Assembly (NCBI GenBank): GCA_022837485.1
Contig: JALHHH010000027.1
Span: 1 to 64,000, forward strand
DNA length: 64,000 nt
DNA from: Bacteroidales bacterium
GTDB lineage: Bacteria; Bacteroidota; Bacteroidia; Bacteroidales; Lentimicrobiaceae
Direction of reading: 5' to 3'
Shown here: positions 16,885-24,829 of the stretch, piece by piece
How positions within the stretch are numbered: the stretch's first letter is position 1
Layout of the letters: every line of letters begins with the position of its first letter
The notes under the pieces: model-generated
What the model was told of the DNA's origin: nothing
Database searches by the model: none
What the model saw: only the letters and a program-made list of their open reading frames with translations
Made by a program: the position numbers and the translations under genes

Positions 16885-18936
16885 CTACAATCCTTTCAGA
16901 TAATTGTAGATTTCCAGCTGCGAACGGATTTGCGGCAGGCTTCCTTTTTGCTTGTAGGCATTGGTAACGGGATTGTTAACCAGTCTGGCCCGGGTATTAT
17001 CCCTTAGCTGTATCCGGAGCATGGTTTTCAGCTCCTGCTGAAGCCCATGATCGTTAACCGGGCAGGCTACCTCTATCCGGTTGTCCAGATTGCGTATCAT
17101 CCAGTCGGCCGACGAAATGTAGTACTTCTCTTCGCCACCGTTGGCAAACACAAAAACTCTGCTGTGTTCCAGAAAGCGGTCGATGATTCCTATTACTTCA
17201 ATGTTCTCGCTCATTCCTTTTACTCCGGGAATAAGTGTGCAGGTTCCGCGGCAGAGAATGCTGATTTTCACTCCTTCCCGGCTGGCCTGATAGAGCTTTT
17301 TCACCATTTTGTCGTCGACCAGGTTGTTCAGCTTTAGGATGCACCATGCCGGCTTACCGGCTTTTGCGTTACGAATCTCTGTGTTTATCATGCGGGTGAA
17401 GAAGCTCCGCATATGAAAAGGTGCGACAATCAGGCTTTTGAATTTTGGCGGATTGTATTTGCTTTCAAATAAATGAAACACCGCGTTAACGTCGGCTGTA
17501 ATTTGCGGATCAGCGGTTAACAGACTGTCGTCGGCATATACCCTGGCGGTTTCTTCATTAAAATTGCCTGTGCCCACGTTGGCATAATACACATTTTTAT
17601 CGCCTTCTTTGCGGCGGATCAGCAAAAGCTTACAGTGTACCTTGAAACCCGGGATTCCCTGAATAAGCTTAACTCCCTCTTCCTGAAGTTTTTCGGCCCA
17701 ATAGATGTTGGCTTCTTCGTCGAAACGGGCCTGTAATTCCATAAATACCGTGACTGCTTTGCCGTTTCGGGCTGCGTTTATGAGAGCATTGACAACTTTT
17801 GAATCTCTGGCAACGCGGTAAAGCGTCATTTTTATGGCTTTTACCCTGGGGTCGACAGATGCCTCCCTGAGCAGGTCAATGATGTAATGAAACGACTGGT
17901 AGGGATAATGCAGCATAATATCCTGGTCGCGAAGCGTACCCAGTATGCTTTCAAATTTCGGGAGCTTGCGGTGCTCGAGTGATGGTACGGGAGCATACAG
18001 AAGATCGGGTCGTCCGGCATCGGGAAAGGAGACAAAATCCTTGAAATTATGATACCTTCCCCCCCTGGTAAGGGTGTCGGTTTCGGTGATGTCAAGCTTG
18101 CGCTTCAGAATTTCCAGAAGGTCCTCGGGCATGGTTTTGTCGTAGATAAACCTTACCGGAGCACCAACCTTTCGCTGCTTCAGACTCTCGGTCATAATCT
18201 CGATAAAACTCTTCGATACATCGTTGTCGATGTCGAGTTCGGCATCCCTCGTAAACTTGAAGGTGTATGCAGAATAGATGTCGAAACCGAACAAAAGAAA
18301 AATTTCGTCAAGGCAGTAGCGCATGACATCATCAAGTAAAATGATGGCAGTACTCACTTCCGTTGAAGGCAGGATAACAAAACGGGAAAGCGGTTTCGAT
18401 GGCACACGAATGATGGCATGCTCCTTTTTACCTGGATTTTGTGATGAACTCAACCGGATTGCCAGGTAAATGGACTTATCTACCAGGGAAGAGGCTTTCA
18501 GATTGTTGAGCATGATCGGAAACAAATGCGAACGTACGTGGTCGTTAAAATACCGGCGAACGTAATTCCCCTGCGATTTTGACAGATTCCGCTCATTTAC
18601 GATACGAATTCCTTCCAGGCCGAGGCGGTGAACGATGCTCCGGAATATTCTGGAGAACTCTTTCTGTTGCTCCCTGTCGATGCGGTTTATCTCTTTCAGT
18701 ACCTTTTTTGGACTAAAGCTGAGGCTTTCACCCTGCTTTTTGTTGTAGTCGAGCATGCGGTTGAGGGTGGCAACCCGCACTCTGTAAAACTCATCCAGGT
18801 TGTTTGAAAAAATTCCCAGAAACTTGATGCGTTCGATCAGGGGATTTGTTTCATCAGCAGCTTCCTGCAATACCCGGCCATTGAATTCGAGCCAGCTGGT
18901 TTCACGGTTAACGATGGATGCTGAAGTTTTAGCCAT
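16885..18936 (-). CDS. ppk1: Polyphosphate kinase 1
   Basis: Transfers the gamma-phosphate of ATP reversibly onto polyphosphate chains. The N domain begins with NRETSWLEFNGRVLQEA and FSNNLDEFYRVRVA, both hallmarks of PPK1. Two phospholipase D-like C domains follow; the autophosphorylated histidine lies in KVHCKLLLI, and VGTGNFNEETARVY and the late YYISSADWMIRNLDNRIEV segments are also diagnostic. The length is about 683 residues, normal for the family. ATG 18936 is preferred over TTG 18942. The upstream sixA-like gene on the same strand ends 140 bases before it, so the two may be co-transcribed. A Ppx/GppA-family protein that could act on the same polymer is encoded at 54743-55633. Confidence 0.96.
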   Translation of the reverse strand: MAKTSASIVNRETSWLEFNGRVLQEAADETNPLIERIKFLGIFSNNLDEFYRVRVATLNRMLDYNKKQGESLSFSPKKVLKEINRIDREQQKEFSRIFRSIVHRLGLEGIRIVNERNLSKSQGNYVRRYFNDHVRSHLFPIMLNNLKASSLVDKSIYLAIRLSSSQNPGKKEHAIIRVPSKPLSRFVILPSTEVSTAIILLDDVMRYCLDEIFLLFGFDIYSAYTFKFTRDAELDIDNDVSKSFIEIMTESLKQRKVGAPVRFIYDKTMPEDLLEILKRKLDITETDTLTRGGRYHNFKDFVSFPDAGRPDLLYAPVPSLEHRKLPKFESILGTLRDQDIMLHYPYQSFHYIIDLLREASVDPRVKAIKMTLYRVARDSKVVNALINAARNGKAVTVFMELQARFDEEANIYWAEKLQEEGVKLIQGIPGFKVHCKLLLIRRKEGDKNVYYANVGTGNFNEETARVYADDSLLTADPQITADVNAVFHLFESKYNPPKFKSLIVAPFHMRSFFTRMINTEIRNAKAGKPAWCILKLNNLVDDKMVKKLYQASREGVKISILCRGTCTLIPGVKGMSENIEVIGIIDRFLEHSRVFVFANGGEEKYYISSADWMIRNLDNRIEVACPVNDHGLQQELKTMLRIQLRDNTRARLVNNPVTNAYKQKGSLPQIRSQLEIYNYLKGL

Positions 18937-19076
18937 AAACAATAGGTATGATCCGGCTGTATTTCAACCGGAATATCAGGTAATATTAGTCATTTTTTTT
19001 AACCCTGTTACAAAACAGTCTCATTGATAATAAAACCGTTTGGCATGGCACAAAAGGCCAGGAAATGCCTGAAGGA

Positions 19077-19577
19077 TTACTCCGGTTTAATAAGCTTTGG
19101 AAAAGCAGTAAACAGAACCTTGTGCCCGGCCAGTGGCAGCTGCTCCCATTGTTCGGTATCGAAAGCGATGCTGACAACTCCGGAGGTGGGTATATAATCT
19201 ACTTTTTCGGTCAGAAAATAGTTGACAAAGTTGGTGATGGCCGGATTGTGCCCAACAACAAGTATATGGGATGCCGTATCGGGAAGGTCGAAAAACAAAT
19301 CGTAATAATCGTGAGCAGGTGCCGGGTAGAGCTGACTTACCACCCTTAGTCGGTCGTCTGGAACCTGAAATGCATGTGCCATAATACGGGCGGTTTCAAG
19401 GGTTCGAACAGCCGGGCTGCAAAGTATCATGTCGGGTTTAAAATCTATCTCCTGAAGAAAACCAATGATGGTGCGGGTGCGGCGTAATCCTTTCTCCAGA
19501 AGCGGCCGTTCCTGATCGTGCAGCTCCGCATCCTTCCAGGATGATTTGGCGTGCCTCATAAGTGTCAGGGTTTTCAT
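19077..19577 (-). CDS. sixA: SixA-like histidine phosphatase
   Basis: A small histidine-phosphatase-superfamily protein. The phosphohistidine motif LMRHAKSSW lies at residues 6-14 from ATG 19577 (the open frame reaches 19598, but the later ATG fits the family start MKTLTLMRHAKSS). Further family features are RPLLEKGLRRT, CSPAVRTLETARI and the second histidine in LVVGHNPAITNFVNYF. In E. coli SixA removes phosphate from histidine phosphocarrier proteins; in other bacteria the targets are unknown. Its position upstream of ppk1 on the same strand suggests a link with phosphate or polyphosphate metabolism, which is an inference from context. Confidence 0.88.
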   Translation of the reverse strand: MKTLTLMRHAKSSWKDAELHDQERPLLEKGLRRTRTIIGFLQEIDFKPDMILCSPAVRTLETARIMAHAFQVPDDRLRVVSQLYPAPAHDYYDLFFDLPDTASHILVVGHNPAITNFVNYFLTEKVDYIPTSGVVSIAFDTEQWEQLPLAGHKVLFTAFPKLIKPE

Positions 19578-20070
19578 AGTTGCAGTATTTTTAAACAAAC
19601 TGTCTGTATCTCTAAACCCGGATCAGAACACCCGGAAGATCAGAAGACAATGTAAAATTGGCCGTTATTTCAGTTTTAAGTTTTAATCATCACTAATTTA
19701 ACAAAAAAAAATTATTTGTGTCGCATAGTAAACGCATTAATTTATTGTTAAACTGAAATTAATTAATTGCTGCGAGAAATTATATGTTACAGGTTTGTAA
19801 AAACTTTGTAAAGTAATGAATATCAATAATTAAGAAGCTTGAAAGGGTAAGTAATTCTACTTGTATAGCGCGGTTTTCCGGCATAAGGGAGGCTTAAATT
19901 TCACAGTCTTACGAGCGGGATGTGTCCATTTTTCGCAATTAAAATGCACATAAAAACACTGAAATAATCGATTTTTTGTTTTTTGGAGCATTGGCAGATG
20001 GCGGTCGGACTACGGGTTCAGTACAGCAAATTGTACGTTTTTTTTCTGTTGAATTTTCAGCAGATGATTT
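19578..20070. other. AT-rich intergenic region between sixA and xseA
   Basis: About 600 bases separate the two divergent starts. I see poly-A and poly-T tracts, a TTACAGGTTTG word near 19786, and a small hairpin (GTACA at 20021-20025, TGTAC at 20032-20036) followed by eight T, which looks like a terminator with no visible gene in front of it. A short non-coding RNA ending at that hairpin is possible but unsupported otherwise. Confidence 0.35.
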
Positions 20071-20099
20071 TTGGGGGTTTGCAAATTGATTAAATTTGC
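20070..20099 (+). promoter_or_regulatory. Promoter of xseA with overlapping inverted repeat
   Basis: TTTG at 20070-20073 and TAAATTTG at 20091-20098 are spaced by 17 bases, a little short for the consensus. A perfect inverted repeat (GCAAATT at 20081-20087, AATTTGC at 20093-20099) covers the -7 element and could be an operator. Transcription would start near 20103, giving a leader of about 77 bases. Confidence 0.45.
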
Positions 20100-20179
20100 T
20101 ATCCATGGCAGGAAGCGTTTTTGTTTCTAAAAGGAAGCGATTTATGCCGGAAACAATTAATAACTTTTTATAATCCCGT

Positions 20180-21586
20180 ATGGTCACATCCGAACTGCCG
20201 TCAGGGGATTTCAGACGCGTTTTTTCCCTGTCGGAGATTACAGGCAGCATTGAACGGATGTTCAGGAAATATTACCCTTCCCCATACTGGATTAAAGCCG
20301 AGATTTCAAAACTGAATCTGTATCCGCAAAGCGGTCATTGTTATCCAGACCTGGTGGAGCGATCGGCTGGTAAAATCCGTTCCCAGGCCCGTGGAATAAT
20401 CTGGAAAGACGACTTCTCCGTAATTCGGTCAAAATTTGAGTCGGTTACACGGGAACCATTGCGGGAAGGAATTGGTATAATGTTTCTGGCATATGTAAGA
20501 TTTTCGTCGGAATTCGGATTTTCGCTCCAGATCATCGATATTGAGCCGCTTTATACCCTGGGAGAACTTGCGCGTGAAAAGACGGAAACCATCGCACGCC
20601 TTAAACGGGAAGGCATTTTCAACCAAAATCGTCTGCTCCCGCTTCCGCTTCTTCCACAACGATTAGCTGTGATTTCTGCATCATCCAGCAAAGGGTACAG
20701 CGATCTTCTGGTAACGCTTAATGCAAATCCATTCCACTATCGCTTTGATATTCAGCTGTTTCATGCCACTCTACAGGGCGACGGTGCAGTTGATTCCATT
20801 CAAAGGCAGTTGCAGGCCATCAAAAACCGACTGGACGATTTTGATGCGCTGCTGATTATCCGGGGCGGTGGTGATGAGGTGGGTATGGCTTGTTACGATA
20901 ATTATCTTCTTGCTTCTGAAGTTGCCTGCTTTCCTCTCCCGGTTATAACGGGCATTGGTCATTCAACCAACGAAACCGTTGTGGAAATGGTAGCAGCGGT
21001 CAATAAAATAACACCTACCGATGTGGCACATTATCTGATTGGCAGCTTCAGGGCATTTAACGACCGCATCGATGAAGCCTCACGTATCCTTCATCCTGCG
21101 GTAAATCTGCTTCTGGAGACCTGGAAACGTCAGTTTGATGAAACTGCGTATGGGTTGATTGACCGGGCTTCCGGACTTCTGGAAGCAGAAAATCAGCGTA
21201 TACTCCGGAATGCATTGGCCATCAGGGATGTAACCACCGCTTCGGTCTTTAACCACCGCATTGCCCTGAGCCGTTACGAAATTTCGATTGCAACGCAGCC
21301 GGCCATTCTGATTAGCCGATCCAAACTTTTTTTGCGCGATCATGTTAAATTATCCGCAGCCTACCTTCGCCATTACCGCAATTCTCAGCAGCTCAGGGTA
21401 GATAATCTGGATGCAAGGGTACAGCTTCTCGATCCCCGCCATGTATTAAAACGGGGTTTTTCAATTACCCGGTATAATGGAAAAGCTCTCGGACATGATG
21501 CATTGCCCGAAGCCGGGACAACTATTGAAACGGAAACTGCCGAAGGGTTGATTTCCAGTATTGTAACAGAAAGTAAATTAAAATGA
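20180..21586 (+). CDS. xseA: Exodeoxyribonuclease VII large subunit
   Basis: Catalytic subunit of exonuclease VII, which degrades single-stranded DNA from both ends. An N-terminal OB-fold domain is visible (FSLSEITGSIERMF, YWIKAEISKLNLYPQSGHCY), followed by the catalytic domain with LAVISASSSKGYSDLL, DALLIIRGGGDEVGM and FPLPVITGIGHSTNETVVEMVA, where the GGG and the His are conserved family positions. A helical region and the C-terminal LLDPRHVLKRGFSITR motif complete it. Length (468) is typical. Its stop overlaps the xseB start by four bases, so the subunits are translationally coupled. Confidence 0.95.
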   Translation: MVTSELPSGDFRRVFSLSEITGSIERMFRKYYPSPYWIKAEISKLNLYPQSGHCYPDLVERSAGKIRSQARGIIWKDDFSVIRSKFESVTREPLREGIGIMFLAYVRFSSEFGFSLQIIDIEPLYTLGELAREKTETIARLKREGIFNQNRLLPLPLLPQRLAVISASSSKGYSDLLVTLNANPFHYRFDIQLFHATLQGDGAVDSIQRQLQAIKNRLDDFDALLIIRGGGDEVGMACYDNYLLASEVACFPLPVITGIGHSTNETVVEMVAAVNKITPTDVAHYLIGSFRAFNDRIDEASRILHPAVNLLLETWKRQFDETAYGLIDRASGLLEAENQRILRNALAIRDVTTASVFNHRIALSRYEISIATQPAILISRSKLFLRDHVKLSAAYLRHYRNSQQLRVDNLDARVQLLDPRHVLKRGFSITRYNGKALGHDALPEAGTTIETETAEGLISSIVTESKLK

Positions 21587-21792
21587 GCAAGATAAACTCG
21601 TATTCGGATGCTATCCGGGAACTGGAAATCATCGTTACGGAAATTGAAAATGCCTCTATAGGGGTTGACGAGCTTTCAGGGAAAGTAAAACGGGCGGCCG
21701 AACTTATTGCCTTTTGCAGGAACAAACTTACGGCAACGGAAAAAGAGGTTAATTCCATACTTAAAGGCCTTGAAGAGCCTATGGCCGATTGA
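21583..21792 (+). CDS. xseB: Exodeoxyribonuclease VII small subunit
   Basis: A 69-residue helical protein with the family signature of XseB: SYSDAIRELEIIVTEIEN at the N terminus, then a heptad-like helix ending in CRNKLTATEKEVNSIL. It binds the extended helical part of XseA and is required for nuclease function. The ATGA overlap with xseA supports the start and the assignment. Confidence 0.93.
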   Translation: MSKINSYSDAIRELEIIVTEIENASIGVDELSGKVKRAAELIAFCRNKLTATEKEVNSILKGLEEPMAD

Positions 21793-21830
21793 AGCAGTAA
21801 AAAGAAACATCGTAATCCGGTAACCAGGTA

Positions 21831-23987
21831 ATGGCTGTTAACATAACCAAAAGGCAGGGCAGGGGCGGCCCTATTATCAACCTGGTGATGGTTGCCCTGA
21901 CAGCTTTGGTACTCTGGCTTATTCTTGATGCGGGGAAAGCTCTTGAAGTAATTGCTGATATGGAAGATGCAGCCATCGCCAGCCGTCCTTCCGCCGGGTT
22001 TTTCAGTCTGGGCGACACCATCACGTTTCATCATCCCCTTTCGGTTCTGATCCTTCAGATTCTCGTGATCATTCTGGCTTCACGTATTCTGGGATGGATA
22101 ATGTCGTTAATCAACCAGCCTACCGTCATTGGTGAAATTATGGCCGGAATAATGCTCGGGCCCTCCTTGCTCGGACTTTATTTCCCCGGAGCTACCGAAT
22201 TTCTTTTCCCGGCCGAGTCTCTCGGCAATCTACAGTTTCTCAGTCAGATCGGCCTGATACTGTTTATGTTTATTATCGGTATGGAGCTGGATATCGGTAT
22301 ACTGAGGCAACGTGCCGGTGCCGCTGTCTTTATCAGTAATGCCAGCATTGTCGTTCCATTTGTAATGGGAGTGGGCCTTTCTTACTTTCTTTTTTCCTCG
22401 TTTACTACCCGGGGCAACAGTTTTTTGCCCTTTGCTCTATTCATGGGAATTGCGATGAGTATTACCGCATTTCCGGTGCTTGCGCGCATCGTTCAGGAAA
22501 GGGGGATGACCCGAACGCCTCTTGGCATGACTGCAATTACCTGTGCTGCAGTAAACGATATTACTGCATGGGGTATCCTCGCACTTGTAGTCGCAATTGC
22601 CAATGCCGGAGCCATAGGGGGAGCACTGCTTACCATTCTTCTTTCGTTTGCTTATGTGCTGCTGATGTTGCTGGTCGTGCGTCCGTTACTGAGCCGTATT
22701 GCCAGGAAGTATACCGTTCGCGAAACAATCAGCAAGCTGGTGGTAGCTATGGTGCTCAGTACTATGCTGATTTCAGCATACATCACGGAAGTTATAGGAA
22801 TTCACGCCCTTTTTGGTGCGTTTATGGCCGGCGTTATTATGCCGGATAATTTGCGGTTTAAACAAATTATGGCGGAAAAGCTCGAGGATGTAAGCCTTGT
22901 TCTGCTGCTGCCGCTGTTTTTTGTTTATACCGGACTTCGTACGGAAATCGGTCTTATAAATGATCCCGACCTCTGGCTGACTGCCTTATGGGTGATTGCT
23001 GTGGCCGTTACCGGCAAGTTTGCCGGAAGTGCCCTGGCAGCAAAGCTTACCGGACAGTCGTGGCGCGACAGCCTTATGATCGGAGCACTGATGAATACCC
23101 GCGGATTAATTGAACTTGTAGCTCTTAATATAGGATATGATATCGGAGTCCTATCTCCTGAGATATTTACAATCCTGGTGCTTATGGCGTTGGTTACCAC
23201 TTTTATGACCGGCCCTGCCATGGCATTCATCCAGTATCTCTACCCTTCCGGGGATGCCGAAAAACCATTGCACGGGCAGTTCAGGGTGCTGGTTGCCTTT
23301 GGCCCACCCGAAGCCGGCGGCCGACTAACCGCCCTGGCTCACATGCTTATGGGTAAAAGAAGTAAACAACTTCGGATTACTGCCCTGCACCTTACACCAA
23401 ATACGGAAATTTCGATGGAAAATGCACGGCAGTTCGAGGAAGAAGCTTTCAGCAAGGTTAATGCAGTATCGTCGGAGTACGACTCCGATGTAAATACCGT
23501 TTACCGTACCGCGGAAAATGTTAGTCAGGAAATTGTACGTACCGCAAACCGTGGTAAATTCGATCTGCTTCTGGTCGGCAGCTCAAGGCCTCTGCTGAGT
23601 CAGGACGAAACCGGTGGCCGGGCTCGCTATTTCTTTGATAATACCAGGTGTATGGTTGGACTGTTTATCGATAAAGGTATAGAAAAAATTAACAGCGTTC
23701 TTATAATATCAGCTTCAGAATCAGAGCGTTATCTTTACGATTTTACTGCAGCCCTTAGGCCGGGATATTCCATCGACAGCACCTGCCTGCTGCCTCCGTC
23801 GGTACCTGTCAAGGGAGCCGAAGTGAATGCACTCAGCACTCTTATAAGCGGGAAACATCCCGCTGATACGGATCGCTACGACCTGATTATTGCTTCCGTC
23901 GATTGCTATCGCGATCAGCGCGAAGCAGAGGCTGAATGGGTCGATGGCAAGGCTTCTATACTTCTGCTCGGAAAGCCTTCAGTATAA
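21831..23987 (+). CDS. Cation:proton antiporter, CPA2 family
   Basis: An integral membrane Na+ or K+/H+ exchanger of the KefB/NapA type. The first 45 residues hold one extra hydrophobic helix; the transport domain (about 65-470) has roughly a dozen helices and typical motifs QPTVIGEIMAGIMLGPSLLG, FMFIIGMELD, and a discontinuous-helix region around SITAFPVLARIVQE and AVNDITAWGILA, where the Asp of ND is the expected ion-binding acid. After about residue 480 comes a cytoplasmic region with two universal-stress-protein-like segments (VLVAFGPPEAGGRLTALAH; LLLVGSSRP). The ion specificity cannot be told. It follows xseB by 38 bases and may be read from the same transcript. Confidence 0.9.
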   Translation: MAVNITKRQGRGGPIINLVMVALTALVLWLILDAGKALEVIADMEDAAIASRPSAGFFSLGDTITFHHPLSVLILQILVIILASRILGWIMSLINQPTVIGEIMAGIMLGPSLLGLYFPGATEFLFPAESLGNLQFLSQIGLILFMFIIGMELDIGILRQRAGAAVFISNASIVVPFVMGVGLSYFLFSSFTTRGNSFLPFALFMGIAMSITAFPVLARIVQERGMTRTPLGMTAITCAAVNDITAWGILALVVAIANAGAIGGALLTILLSFAYVLLMLLVVRPLLSRIARKYTVRETISKLVVAMVLSTMLISAYITEVIGIHALFGAFMAGVIMPDNLRFKQIMAEKLEDVSLVLLLPLFFVYTGLRTEIGLINDPDLWLTALWVIAVAVTGKFAGSALAAKLTGQSWRDSLMIGALMNTRGLIELVALNIGYDIGVLSPEIFTILVLMALVTTFMTGPAMAFIQYLYPSGDAEKPLHGQFRVLVAFGPPEAGGRLTALAHMLMGKRSKQLRITALHLTPNTEISMENARQFEEEAFSKVNAVSSEYDSDVNTVYRTAENVSQEIVRTANRGKFDLLLVGSSRPLLSQDETGGRARYFFDNTRCMVGLFIDKGIEKINSVLIISASESERYLYDFTAALRPGYSIDSTCLLPPSVPVKGAEVNALSTLISGKHPADTDRYDLIIASVDCYRDQREAEAEWVDGKASILLLGKPSV

Positions 23988-24067
23988 AAGAGAATGCATC
24001 CCCCCAATTAATAAAATTTTGGTTCCGGGATGTTTTCACGGTAGTTAATGTACTGTTATAAATCTTT

Positions 24068-24745
24068 TCACAGGTTTTCGTAGCGGGGATGATAGATAAA
24101 CAGGAGGGAGCCTTCCTTTACGGTTTCTATAAACTCAGCCGTGATCTCGGGAGGAATTGCCGGACATCCGTGACTTCTTCCGAGCCTTCCGTGAACTTTG
24201 ATGAAATTTTCTGAAACGTAATCGGCCCCATGAATCACGATGGCACGTTCCCAGGCTTTGTCGTTGATGTTCTTCTCAAGCCCCGTCAGCCGCAGCGAAC
24301 GGCCGTGTTTGCCCGAGTATACCTGACTGGTAAGATAAAAACCCAGGCTGCTCTGAAACGATTGCGGTTTGTTTGAGAACGATACGGCTTCGTTGTTCCC
24401 GCTGTTTCTTCCATGTGCCACAAACGTATTGAAAACGACCTCCCCGGTTTCCAGGTTGATGGTCCATAACCTGCGTGCAGTGCTTGGTAAAGAGAAATCG
24501 ATGAGGGTAAGCAGATTGTTTTTCATCAGGGGAAGAAACTGAGGCAATTTTTCTCTGAGAGCATCCACCATACCCGGGTTGAGCGATTCCGGAAATGCCG
24601 GGGCAGATTCTTTTCTTGTTGACTCCCTATCCGGCAGCTCTGAAGAGGGTATAGCGGGCCGGCTGGCGTTTAATACCAGCGAAAGCAAAAGGAAAACCGC
24701 AGTAATTTTTCGGAAAGCGGATGGACTGAACCCGGTCAATCGCAT
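24068..24745 (-). CDS. Murein L,D-transpeptidase-like protein (YkuD_2 type)
   Basis: A secreted 225-residue protein with an N-terminal hydrophobic signal segment (ITAVFLLLSLVLNAS). The catalytic domain shows IDFSLPSTARRLWTINLETGEV, FNTFVAHGRNSG, AIVIHGADYVS and the active-site motif GRSHGCPAI with Cys194, which together mark the YkuD_2 catalytic family. Such proteins are proposed to cleave or cross-link peptidoglycan stem peptides, but their substrates are less well known than those of classical L,D-transpeptidases. The gene lies 84 bases downstream of a second, larger L,D-transpeptidase on the same strand; the two are probably co-transcribed. Confidence 0.85.
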   Translation of the reverse strand: MRLTGFSPSAFRKITAVFLLLSLVLNASRPAIPSSELPDRESTRKESAPAFPESLNPGMVDALREKLPQFLPLMKNNLLTLIDFSLPSTARRLWTINLETGEVVFNTFVAHGRNSGNNEAVSFSNKPQSFQSSLGFYLTSQVYSGKHGRSLRLTGLEKNINDKAWERAIVIHGADYVSENFIKVHGRLGRSHGCPAIPPEITAEFIETVKEGSLLFIYHPRYENL

Positions 24746-24829
24746 TTTTACGGTTAATGTTAGGTTGCAAAAATCTGCATTATTCCAATTCGTCCGTATT
24801 TTTTTAACAAACTTTCGGATCTTACGGAA

